Below, in pieces: positions 1 through 10,376 of a stretch of DNA of 64,000 nt (its first letter is position 1; each line of letters starts with the position of its first letter). Under the pieces are notes generated by a model. The model ran no database searches. It was given only the letters and a program-made list of their open reading frames with translations, and was not told the origin of the DNA. The DNA comes from Botryosphaeria dothidea (lineage: Eukaryota > Ascomycota > Dothideomycetes > Botryosphaeriales > Botryosphaeriaceae). Location of the stretch: NCBI GenBank assembly GCA_011503125.2, contig WWBZ02000007.1, forward strand, positions 62,001 through 126,000, given 5' to 3'. Made by a program: the position numbers and the translations under genes.

Positions 1-2540
1 GCATGGCGTAGAACAGTAGCTAAGATTACTTCGGACCCATCTATACTCTGGAAGCTCTCAAAGTAGGCAAGAATAAGGGTACTGGAACCTCCAGCCCCAC
101 CTCAGTTCCTACCCCTCCAGGGAGCAGATAAACAACTATATTACGATAACCAGTCTAAGGCAGAAATCCTTACTAACCAGTTCTTCCCACCTCCCAGGGC
201 CACCGACCTCTTAGATCTGGATAGGTGTATATACCTAGTGCCAGTAGAGATTCCCCAAGACCTTACTAAAGAGCAGGTCCTCTATACCATTAAGAAGCTT
301 CCCCTAGACAAGGCACCAGGCCTAGATAAGATCACCAATAGGTTCCTAAAGCAATGCGCTGAGACACTAAGGGGACCCCTCACCAGGCTCTTCCAGGGAT
401 GCCTCGTACTTAGATACCACCCTAGGCAGTTCAAAAGCTCTATTACCGTAGTCCTCAGGAAACCACAGAGGGACGACTATACCAAAGCTAAGTTATTTAG
501 GCCGATTGCTTTACTTAATACGCTAGGGAAGCTACTTAAGAGGATTATAGCAGATAGAATCTCCTAGGCTACTAAAGTATACGGCCTGCTCCCTAATACA
601 TAGATAGGAGCTAGGAGAAACAGATCCGCAGTAGCAGCTCTTGACCTGCTCACAGAACAGATCCATACTATCTGGGCACAAGACCCAGGGCTAGTAGCTT
701 TAGTCCTTAGCCTGGATATCTCGGAAGCATATGACCACGTATCTTATAGAAGGCTTCTCTACAATATAAGGATGGCAAAACTCCTAGAATAGGTAGAAAG
801 ATTTACCCGATCCTTTCTACAGGACCGTACCACTCAGCTATCCTTCGGAGACTTTACTAGTCCACCAATCTAGACCTTAACCGGGATTCCCTAGGGATCC
901 TTACTATCGCCGATACTCTACCTATTCTTTATATCTAACCTACTTACACAGCTACGCAGGGGCAATACCTTCCCCCTTAGATTCGTCGATAATACTAATA
1001 TCCTAACCTTTAGTAGATCTATAGAATAGAACTATAGGATACTAGAGGGAGCATATTAAATTTGCGAGCACTGGGCAGCTACCTACGGGTTAGCTTTCTC
1101 GCCCGATAAGTATCACCTTATTCATTTTATAAGGAAACTAAGGAGATTTAATATGGCAGCAGGGATCCGTATCCCTGGATTTGCTGGATGCCTAGAGCCT
1201 ACAATTAAGATTCTAGGAGTCCACGTAGACAACAAGCTCAGATAGGGACCCTATATTAGGGAAACAGGAGCTAAGGCAATCAAATAGTACATATCTCTCT
1301 CTAGACTCGCGGCGTCTACCTAGGGAGCCTCATTTACTAAAGCCCGTTATATCTATACGGCCGTAGTAAGGCCAGTCCTCACCTACGGCTATAGGGTATA
1401 GCATACCCTAGAGGGAATCCCAGGGTAGAGAAAAACAACCATCCAGCCACTAAAGAAGATCTAAAACTAGTGCCTACGTACTATCTTAGGGGCGTATAAG
1501 TTAACTAGTATATAAACCTTAGAGCATAAGATAGGGATTCCCCTACTCTTACTATACCTAGACGAACTAGCACTAGCCCAGGCTATTAGAGCTAGGGATA
1601 GCCTAGTCGCGACAGTAGTAGAGGAAACTTACCAGAGTATTAAATAGATAGCTCGGGCTACTCTAAGTACTAGAGGCGCTACTAGCCCTACTAGAAGAAC
1701 CCTGCTTAGAAAAAAGGCAAACTTACTCCTTAACTACTGCCCCTCTACCTACTAGAGTCTCCCGGAGCGAACGAAGCTACGTATAGTATATAGGAATAAG
1801 TGGAAGGAGAGATGAATAAAGTCTACTAGCTAGGGAAGATAAGATAAGCTAGTAGCCCAAAGCATATAGTGGAACCCAAAAATTAGATAAATCCACAGCG
1901 AACTATCTAAGCCATAGAGTACACTCGCCACCCTACTACGTACAGAGTATATTAGACTAGAGGACTTCCTCTTAAGGCGCAAGGTGCTAGGGTACCCTAG
2001 TCCTGCCTGTCCATGCGGCTGGCATAGACAAACCCTAAAGCATATCCTCCTCTTCTACCCCCACTTCTAACAGGGCAGGGCACAGATGCTCCAAAGGGTA
2101 GGGACCACGGACTACTACTCCCTCCTCTCAACAAAGAAGGGGATTAAAGTAGCAATAGACTGGTTCTTACGCCTAGGGCTACTTAAGCAATTTAGCCTGG
2201 CAAGGGAACTAATATAGGAAGATAACCAGGAAGAGGAACTAGGAGGACAACTAGGACCACCAGGACCACTAGGACCCGGACAACTACGAGGATAAGGACT
2301 GAAGAGATAGGTCTAGTAGGTGAATATAGGGCTGCCATAGTAGCCGCTACTAGTAAGAAGGAAAAATAAGAACTAGTATAGGATAGCATGCCTAGAGAGA
2401 GAGGAGGGGTTTTTGCCAGGCGAAAAGGTTTTCCCCCTCGTGTAAAATAACTATAGATAGCCAGCCCCGCATGGACCCGTAAGGGAACTATATCGGGAAG
2501 AAATGAATTTATCTATCTAAATTTATCTATCTACCTATTA
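1..2540 (+). mobile_element. LINE (non-LTR retrotransposon) fragment, RIP-mutated
   Basis: The plus strand encodes a decayed reverse transcriptase. The region 238-567 reads as the start of the RT domain (KAPGLDKITNRFL, then FRPIALLNTLGKLLKRI). Downstream, in the same direction, are a D-x-S-x-A-Y-D-like core near 715-735, a GIPQGSxLSP-like stretch with TAG in place of Gln near 880-910, and FVDNTNIL near 985, where an active element would have F-x-D-D. A cysteine-rich CxCxWH-like motif lies near 2010-2040, as in the C-terminus of Tad-like fungal LINEs. There are dozens of TAG/TAA stops at former Gln or Trp codons, which fits RIP. The 5' part, where an endonuclease would be, lies outside the window. 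The 3' end is an ATTTATCTATCTA-type repeat at about 2500-2540, directly abutting gypsy sequence. No function remains. Confidence 0.85.
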
Positions 2541-3272
2541 GAATAAAATTACGGAGATAATAAAGTCGGATAAGTCGGTTTTAAGAATAGTTTCGAGTTA
2601 GGGGTCGAAGTATCGGAGGATTAGGTAAGAGTAGAAGGCTTCCTTAAGATAAGTAAATACCTTATCCTATTCTTTTCCCTAAGTAAAACGAATATTCTTA
2701 GCTAGGAGCCTAAAGAGAGCTCTAGCTTTTCGAGAGTATCCTTTAATAAATCTTCGGTAAAAGTTTATAAAGCTAAGGAACGATTAAAGATATTTAACTA
2801 AGCGAGGAGTCTCCTAGTCTCTTACGGCGGCTACCTTAGCCGGGTCTATAGAGATACCGTCTAGGGAGATAACGAAGCCAAGGAACGTGGTCGAAGTTAT
2901 ATAGAAGTCGCATTTTTCGCCTTTTACGTACAGGCCTACTTTACGAAGTTTTTCGAGAACTAATTAGACGTATTCGTAGTACTTCTCTTCTATTTCCGAG
3001 TAGATAAGAATATTATCTAGGTAGACGACGTACTAGCGGTCGAGATATTCACGTAGCGTATTATTAACGAATTATTAGCAGGTAGTAGGCGTATTTATAA
3101 GGTTAAAGGGTATAATAAGGTACTCGTATAGGCTATAGCGAGTCCTAAAGGCGGTTAAATATTCGGAGCCTTCCTTAATCCGGATAAGGTTATAAGCACC
3201 GCGAAGGTCGAGTCGAGTAAAAATACGAGAGCCTTAAAGTTAACGGAGAGTCTCGTTAATTAAGGGGAGTAG

Positions 3273-3402
3273 TGTCGAACTTTGAGAAAAGTAATTAATT
3301 GTGCAGTCGCTGGCTATCTGTAGAGGGTAGTGGGGGGAGCCCCTCTTATGCTACACTGGCGGCCGGATCCGCCGGAATATTACATAATTTTCTAGTCTGA
3401 CA
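3273..3402 (-). repeat. 3' LTR of the miniature element
   Basis: This 130-bp repeat differs from 4128-4257 at only a handful of sites, mostly C/T or G/A. It is preceded on the minus strand by a G-rich purine tract. Confidence 0.85.
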
Positions 3403-3649
3403 CACCCCCTTCACGAGCTGTACGCATTAGGAAGGTCGTGATATACCCGTGGTGTTGAACTTCCTCTACATAGCCAGGTAGATCAGAGGAACAGAATGTA
3501 ATCCAACTACAATATACCGTGTGAGCTTGTGCCAATCCTAACTAGTATTACTAAGTATTTATTAGGATTGTTGCTTATAGTGGTCGTTGAGAAGGTTAAA
3601 TTGTTGGTCGTAGTATTAAAGTAGTAGCCCGGAGATAGCCTTAAGAAGA

Positions 3650-3992
3650 GTTTGTTGGCCTAGACGCCGTAATAGCCCGTAGCCGTATTGAAGTAGAGGT
3701 AGAGGTAGCCAAGGTAGCCCCGAGTAGTGGTAGCCCCAGATGGCTCCGAGTAGAGTGATGGCCCAGTCGCCGTAGCCTGTAGCCGTGCCGAAGCAGTAGT
3801 ACTTGTTGGTCTAGTCGCCGTAGCCTGTAACCGGGCAGAAGCCGTAGAGTTGATCTAGTTGGATCCGAGTAGAGGTAGTAGCCAGCGTGGCTCCGAGTTA
3901 AGTAGTTAGCCTAGTCGCCGTAGCCTGTAGCCGGGCAGAAGCCGTAAAGGGTTAGTCTAGTCGCCGTAGCCTGTAACCGGGCAGAAGCCGCA
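3650..3992. repeat. Irregular tandem array of a GCCGTAGCCTGTA motif
   Basis: The unit TCGCCGTAGCCTGTARCCGG followed by GCAGAAGCCG occurs near 3814, 3913 and 3960. Decayed versions are near 3665 and 3769. Single copies of the same unit lie in the copia leaders near 7538, 13075 and 28938. The miniature element has therefore multiplied a leader motif, possibly an RNA packaging or folding signal. That role is inferred. Confidence 0.7.
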
Positions 3993-4127
3993 GAGGTAAC
4001 GGCAGTTGCGCGTCAGAAAGAGTACTCAGTTGAGCAGAAGAGGTAATGGTGGCCCCAGTGGCCCCACGAAGTGGTAAGCTGACTGCGAACAGCTATCGCG
4101 GAGTCTTAACGCTCCCGGGCTCATAAC

Positions 4128-4257
4128 TGTCGAACTTTAAGAAAAGTGATTAATTATGCAGTCGCTGGCTATCTGTAGAGGGTAGTGGGGGGAGCCCCTC
4201 TTATGCTATACTAGCGGCCGGATCCGCCGGAATGTCACATGATTTTCTAGTCTGACA
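4128..4257 (-). repeat. 5' LTR of the miniature element
   Basis: 130 bp; it reads TGTCAGACTAG to GTTCGACA on the minus strand. The half-tRNA primer-binding site at 4114-4127 follows directly. Confidence 0.85.
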
Positions 4258-4899
4258 AGTAGATAACGGTTCTTTTTCGTAATACCGTTTAGTTCGCGAT
4301 AATCTACATAAAAACGAAGGCCGCTACCTAGTTTCTTAATAAAGAGAATAGGGGACGTAGAGGATAAGGATAAGGGCCGAATAAAACCTTTCTTAAGGTT
4401 CTTATTAAGATATTCGCGTAGAGTCTTAAGCTCTAAATCGGATATTAAGTAGAGAGGACCGAATGGGGGTTTCTTGCCCTCTTCTAGCGAAATCTTATAA
4501 TTAATATATCGATATAGGGGAAGCTTATCGGCCTCTTTCTTAGTAAAGAAAGGAAGAAGGTAGTAAAATCGAGCCGGGATTCGTAAGCGGAGGGTTTCGA
4601 GTTCTTATTCCGGGGTTTATTATTCCGTTTTTTTAAGGCTTTTAAGGTGTTCTTAGATTTCCTTAATTAATACGGTATAGATCCTAGTCTTATCTCGTTG
4701 GACATAGCGGGTAAGGGCGGTGTAGGATACCGTAGCGCAAGAGATCGAAGGCGGATTAGGAGGCGTAATCGTAGGTTATCGAGTAGGTAAGTAATTTACT
4801 TAGTAGAAAGGAGAAGCGAAGGTAATAGTATTCCTTAACTAGAGAATCTATAGATCGTGTCTTTCTAGCTAAGGTTTTCTAAGAATAATAGAATATTAA

Positions 4900-5138
4900 T
4901 GTCAGACTTTCTTGCCTTACTACCTTAGGCATCCCAGTTATCTCGAATATTCCATCCTTTATATAACAACACTCTTTAATGCCTAACCCCGCATCGGCAC
5001 TCTCTCTCGGATCTTTAGTATCCTCGGTTATGTAGTTATCACCTATGTATATAAGTAAGCCTACTAACCTCCCCTTCAGGAGACAGGCAGAATCTACTCT
5101 CTTTTCTAACCTCACACTCTTCACTCTCAAATCCAACA
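4900..5138 (+). repeat. Solo LTR of the copia-A family
   Basis: This 239-bp LTR (TGTCAGACTTTC to AATCCAACA) is flanked by the perfect 5-bp duplication ATTAA (4895-4899 and 5139-5143). It lies inside the gypsy remnant and faces opposite to the other copia-A LTRs here. It is the product of LTR-LTR recombination. The 86-codon frame across it is an LTR shadow, not a gene. Confidence 0.9.
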
Positions 5139-6983
5139 ATTAACTAAGCTTAGTTACCTAAAAGGTAAGGAGTTCTTAGTATTAATTAATATCGAGTTAA
5201 AGGTCGGCTTTATAAGTAATCCACCCAGCTATAGATCTATTAGCTAGCTCGAGGGATTTAGGTTATATTTTTTAACGAGTAGGGAGCGAGTGTTCCTTAA
5301 TAAAAGCATTATCTATAAATAAGGACGAAGCACTAGAGTCTAGCATAGACGAGGTTTCGATTATATTATTAACTACTAACTTAAGAATAAGGAGTAGGCG
5401 TTTTCCGAGATTAATAGCGCGTGGTGTCGAGGTACGAGGTTCGGGGGGTAAAAATAAGAGTATTCCGAGGCTCGAAGATAAAGAAGCAAGAATAGAGAAT
5501 TAATTTGAAGTAGAAAGTGGCGGGGGGCTAGGCAGGTGCCGGGTACTACCTAGCCTTCTACGTTTTTTAACACGTAGAGGACTAAAGCCGTAGGAGGAGT
5601 TGTAGGAGTCGAGGTTTTAGAGGAGACGAGTGGACTTGTTACTAGTAGCGAGGTGGGCGGAGAGGGTGCAGTTGTGGTCGAATTAAGGTTTAGACCCTTT
5701 GAATCCTTTGGACCCTTTGCCTTAGGGCACTTACGTACCTAGTAGTTCGGATCACTACAGTAAGCGCAGAGATTATTGGCTCTTCGGTACGCTTTTCGAG
5801 CAGAGGCATCTAGTTCTATAGGTTCACTTTAGGGGATCGAGGTTGGCGCGGGAGACGAGGATCGAGGGGTAGCTGGTGTAAAGAGAGGAGTCGAGGTAGG
5901 GATACGAGTTACGGGTGTCTTTTTCTCAATTATTCGAGCATAGAGTTGGTTATCCAACGCAATGCAGGTTTCAGCGAATTTTTCGAATTCTATTAGCATA
6001 GAACGTCTAATAAGAAGGTCCTTAAGGTTCTCTTTAAGGCCAAGGCGGAAGTAGTGGATCTTAACTACGTTTTCTTTCCAACCGAGGGTCGTAATAAGCG
6101 AGAGGAACCGTGAGTAGTAAGCCGAGCAGGACTTGTCTTATTTAAGTGCGAGGAGGGATCGTTTAGCCGTTGCGTAAGCATTAGGATTATTAAATGCGGC
6201 CTTGAGAGCTTGGTAGAAGGCCTTATAATTGTCGAAGTCTACGGAACCGTTCGAAGCAGAGACGTAAGGGGCAAACCAAGTATAAGCCGTATCGCGAAGA
6301 TATAACCCAGCGTAGGTAATCTTAGCTATGTCCGTTGTAAAAGCAGATAGATCCGAGGCAAATTTGAGTTGAAGTTACGTAGCGAAGTTCTGGAACCGAG
6401 TACGTTCTCCTTTAAAGGGTTCTAGATCCGATACCTTAGGGATACGGGGACGAGGGGTTTCTAAAGAAGATACCGTAGACGTAGTAGCCGGCGTGTTAGT
6501 AGGGAGGTTCGGGGCTAGTAGTTAGAGTCGGGCGAAGGCTTTATCTTGGCCAAAACCGTAGTAGTAAAAGATGCAAGCAACTTGGGCGTTCGTAGCATTC
6601 TCAGGGATAACTAGTGAATCGATATCGGATCTTAGGCAAGATTGTCTTCCTCTAGCGTATGCCTGGCTAAGGGTAACGCGTAGAGAAACCGGGATATCTT
6701 TAGGGAAGGTAGGACGAGCGTTAACAGGAGCAGGGACTTGATTAAGGACTTAGAAGAGCGTATCCCAAGGATCAGGAGGTATAGTTCCATTAACCATTTT
6801 GGGGATTACAGTCTAGGGCTTCGGCGAGAGCTTTAGGCCTACTAGAGAGGAGTCTAGCAAAATATAATGAACGGACCTTAGAGGGCGGAGAGACGAGGTA
6901 ACGAAGCCGGTAAAGGCAGTAGGGGTAAAGTAATGCCGAAGTATAAGGGTGTAGTTCAAAGGGCGAGGGTACGAGGTGCGAGA

Positions 6984-7011
6984 GACGAGGGACGAGGGAC
7001 GAGGGACGAGG
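6984..7011. repeat. Short tandem repeat (GACGAGG)4
   Basis: Four perfect copies of the 7-mer GACGAGG lie in the leader region of the gypsy remnant. Degenerate copies precede them. Confidence 0.8.
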
Positions 7012-7234
7012 GAGGCAAGCAAGGTCTAATTCAAGGCGTACCAAGTTGTACGCGAGGAATACTCATTACTAGACTAAAGAACTAACTATAAAGCAGAGGG
7101 GCGAGCTTTATATACATAAAGAACGAACTAAAATACTAGCTTCCTGATTTATAAGCAGGTAAGTCTAGATCTGGATTTTAAATTAACGAAGGTAAACGAG
7201 AGGTAAGGGGTCTAAGTAAGCTACGTTTATAACA

Positions 7235-7927
7235 AGTTGCTTATCTTATAGTCGTAGGTAAGCTTCTTATTAGTAGTAACTATACCTTAAATTATTAGTT
7301 TCTTAGGTTTAGTTATGCTCTAAGGTTTGGTTATTAGTAAAGGATTAACGAGGCTCTAGATGTTAGTGTTCTAGGCTCTTCCTTTCACTAGGAATAACTA
7401 GTAATTCTAGTCCGAAGACTTAGTAAGTATGTAGGATTTAGTAGAGTCTCCCATATTGTTAGTAAGTTATTATTAGTCTAGTTAGATTCGAGCAGAGGTG
7501 GTAGCTAGTGTGGCTCCGTGTTAAGTTATTAGTTTAGTCGCCGTAGCCTGTAACCTGGTAGAAGCCGTAGATGATAGCAGTTGCGTGTTAGTAAAGAGTA
7601 CTTAGTTGAGTAGGAGAGTTAATCAGCAAAGAGCTAAGAAGTGGGGTAGTCTTAGCGTCCAGCCGTAGCGTCCCCCGGGCTCATAACTGTTGGATTTGAG
7701 AGTAAAGAGTTGTAAGGTCAGAAAAGAGAGTAGATTCTGCCTGTCTCCTGAGAGGGAGGTTGGTAGGCTTGCTTATATACATAAGTGATAACTAAATAAC
7801 CGAGGGAGTGTAGATATCCGAGGAAGTGTTGATCCGAGGATATTAGGCATGATTGATGCCTTCCATGTTTCCGTGAGAAGATTCTAGAAATGAGTGATAT
7901 CTGAGGCAGTAAGGAAATAGTCTGATA
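7235..7927 (-). mobile_element. Truncated copia element: 5' LTR, leader and start of gag only
   Basis: A 240-bp LTR at 7688-7927 starts TGTTGGATTTGAGAG on the plus strand, as in copia-A, but its middle part has diverged. The primer-binding site CCGGGCTCATAAC precedes it at 7675-7687. Positions 7235-7674 match the copia-A leader and gag start (compare 12774-13212), with many more transitions. The rest of the element is missing and the sequence passes into gypsy leader material below 7235. This is an older, 3'-truncated relative of copia-A. Confidence 0.75.
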
Positions 7928-8091
7928 GGAAGTATTATACCTTCTAGTACTCGGCAGAAGGTTAGTTAATCGAGAGGGACATGAGGAAAGGCATTAACAA
8001 CGTCGTATTGCCACATCTCGAGGTCGAATACGTAGATAATCGCTATAAGCGTGCGAAAGATACGGAAGGCAAGGGTAGCCGTATATATATC
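7928..8091 (-). mobile_element. Fragment of older copia-B (reverse-transcriptase core)
   Basis: The minus strand encodes AATLAFRIFRTLIAIIYVFD followed by LEMWQYDVVNAF, the central copia RT motif. It is the downstream continuation of the frame that breaks off at 13466. The two sides were separated by insertion of copia-A at 8092-13465, and both carry the ATATC duplication. Confidence 0.85.
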
Positions 8092-8331
8092 TGTTGGATT
8101 TGAGAGTGAAGAGTTGTGAGGTTAGAAAAGAGAGTAGATTCTGCCTGTCTCCTGAGAGGGAGGTCGGTAGACTTGCTTATATACACGAGTGATGACTACA
8201 TAACCGAGGATACTAAAGATCCGAGAGAGAGTACTGATGCGGGGTTGGGTATTAAAGAGTGTTGTTGTATAAAGGATAGAACATTCGAGATAACTAAGAT
8301 GCCTGAGGTAGTAAGGCAAGAAAGTCTAATA
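8092..8331 (-). repeat. 3' LTR, copia-A copy 1
   Basis: 240 bp. It differs from 13226-13465 at several sites, all of the transition type expected from RIP. Confidence 0.9.
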
Positions 8332-10320
8332 CACCCCCTTTACGACGTGTACGTATTAGGAGGGTCGTGATAGTAAAAGCAGCATTGAGCGTGAGAAATT
8401 AAGCAGAGTAGTTAGTTGTCTTGCAATTTGGTAGTGATGTCTTTGAGTCTAATCTGTTGAAGAAAGTATTAATGTTTCTGTTTATTAAGAGGTTTCGTAA
8501 GTCTATCTGCAATTGTTTCTGCAGTAGGAGTCCAGGAAATTGAGATGTTGCCTTCTTGTACTTCCTGGCGTAGCCAGTAGCTGTGAATTTGAACATAACG
8601 AAGTTTCGTAATAAGCTTGTAGGTCTCTTCGTTAAGCAGGCGAATTATCTGAGTGTTATCACACTGGATCTTCGTCTGATATCCAGTCGAGAAGTCGATT
8701 GCTTTAAAGAGGTTTTCCCACCATATAGTTTCCTTAGCGGTAGTTGAGAGCGCGAGTAATTCGGCTTTAGTACTACTGGTCGTAATAGTACGTTATTTGG
8801 CTACTTTCCAGTCGATAGCTCCTCCAAAGAGTCGAAAAAGAAAGCCTTAAATACTCTTTCTTATATCGATATCCGAAGCAAAGGAGGCATCGCTGGAGGC
8901 AATAAAGAGATCTTTGGTTGACTGAGTAAAGCCTGAGAAAGTAAGAGCGTAGCTTCGAGTATATAATAGATATTCAAGAACTCGTTGAGCTAGATGAAGG
9001 TGCTAAGCTGAAGGATTCTGCAAGTGTTTAGAGAGTCGTAATACTGCGTGTGCAATATCTGGTCTAGTATGGACTGCAGCATAGTTAATTGATCCGACTT
9101 TCTACTAAAAAGCGTATATGTCTTAATCCGTAGCTTTATCGGGATTCTAAGTAATAGGTTCATTAGGAGGGAGAGGAACTGAGCGCTTCGAGTCCTCTTT
9201 AACGTTAAATTTCGCAGCGAGTTTGGCGATGTAGAAGTCTTAGTATAGCCAGAGTTTGCGCTCGTCTCTGTTTCGGATAATTCTAATTACTAGAAACCAT
9301 TAGAGTTCGCCAAGGTATCGACTCTCGTAGATTTCGAAGAGTTTTCGTTAGAATTCATTAATATAAGTAGTATAATCCCTGTGGTAGATAATAACGATAT
9401 CATCCACGAAGAAGAATAGGACTATATATTCGTTTGTAAATAGGCAAGGAGCTTCTGGCACTTTAGTAAGGCCGAGATTTTAAAGTATTTTTGACAAGTG
9501 CTTTTGCCAGAGAGCTGGTGATTATTTAAGTCTATATAGTGCTCGTAGGAGTAGGAGAACGAGTCCGTCCTTGATGTTCATGCCTAGTAGTGGTTTATAG
9601 TATGTTTCCTCATTAATTGGGACGTGTGGATATACATTAATAACGTCGTACTGCCTTGATTCAAGGTCGAAAGTAGTTATAATTACTATAAGTCCTCTAA
9701 AGATTCGTGTAGTAAGCGTAGCAGCGTAGGTATCCTAAGCAGTTGATTAAAGGTCTCCTCTAATATAGAGTCGAGCTTTGAACTTGATAAGGTATCCTTC
9801 TTCGTCAAACTTGTACTTAAATACCCAGGTAAGTGGAATAATCCGTTTCTTTGCCTTGTGTGCTTGTGTAACAGGGACTTCTATCTAGGTCTGAATTTGC
9901 TTAAGTTTCTTGATTTCCTCAAGGAGTGAGGCTAAAAAATCGTCCTTAAATGGATAATTAAGGAGTTCCTCGAAGGTCTTTGGCTCTGGTAGAAGATTGT
10001 CTCGATGAACTTTAGACTTAGGTTTTGGAGTGTTAATTGCAGCTGAGAACGCGTTGTAGAAAGTCGATTTTGGTTATTCTTGAGCTTGAGCAAGTCTTGC
10101 AGTATATACTTCTTTTCGTAGTTTTCGTGGCTTTCTAAAAGGGTCATTGCTGTAGTTTAGATTTTGATTTCGAGAACTCCGTGAGCTGTTTTCTAGAATA
10201 ATAGTTTCTTTAGTAAATGTGGCTAAGATATCTGCTCCTCGTGGTGCTCTGTTACCGGGAGTAGCGCCTGGTTACGGTAGAGTGTTATATTGAGCAGGGA
10301 GTAGAGGTCCAAGTCGTTGT

Positions 10321-10376
10321 TTAGTTTGCTCTTACTCTTATTCTTGTTCTTGTTCTTGTTCTTATTCTTCTTCTAA
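10321..10376 (-). repeat. Hexamer microsatellite in copia-A pol (CAAGAA-type)
   Basis: On the minus strand, repeats of CAAGAA encode an alternating Gln/Glu run between integrase and reverse transcriptase. The same array occurs in copy 2 at about 26186-26235. It is probably an unstructured acidic linker. Confidence 0.75.

Larger units (their letters stand above)
3273..4257 (-). mobile_element. Miniature (TRIM-like) LTR retrotransposon, complete, with target duplication
   Basis: This 985-bp element is bounded by two 130-bp direct LTRs (3273-3402 and 4128-4257) and flanked by the perfect 5-bp duplication AGTAG (3268-3272 and 4258-4262). Removing it rejoins the gypsy RT region. The minus-strand LTR starts TGTCAGACTAG and ends GTTCGACA. 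Next to the 5' LTR is GTTATGAGCCCGGG (4114-4127), a primer-binding site matching the anticodon arm of initiator tRNA-Met. Next to the 3' LTR is a purine tract, AAGGGGGTG (3403-3411). There is no coding capacity. The inner 725 bp resemble the 5' leader and extreme 3' end of the copia-A elements in this window. It is therefore probably a non-autonomous derivative that depends on copia-A proteins. Confidence 0.85.
2541..7234 (-). mobile_element. Ty3/gypsy retrotransposon remnant (gag-pol)
   Basis: The minus strand reads Gag, then protease, then reverse transcriptase toward lower coordinates. Gag starts at ATG 6795-6797. A CCHC zinc knuckle near 5735-5775 has kept its cysteines, but the His codon now reads Tyr and the next Trp codon is TAG. 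The RT core YVVYLDNILIYS is at about 3000-3035, with the second catalytic Asp changed to Asn. A FYRRFIKGYS-like motif follows, and the beginning of RNase H reaches about 2541, where a LINE 3' end abuts. Integrase and the 3' LTR are missing. All the damage is C-to-T or G-to-A. Two later elements interrupt it, at 3273-4257 and 4900-5138. The leader and LTR probably lie in 7045-7234, but I could not define LTR ends. Confidence 0.85.

Noticed and set aside
3650..3992. CRISPR-like spaced repeat array
   Set aside because: Units are irregular, spacing varies, and copies occur singly in copia leaders; the genome is fungal.
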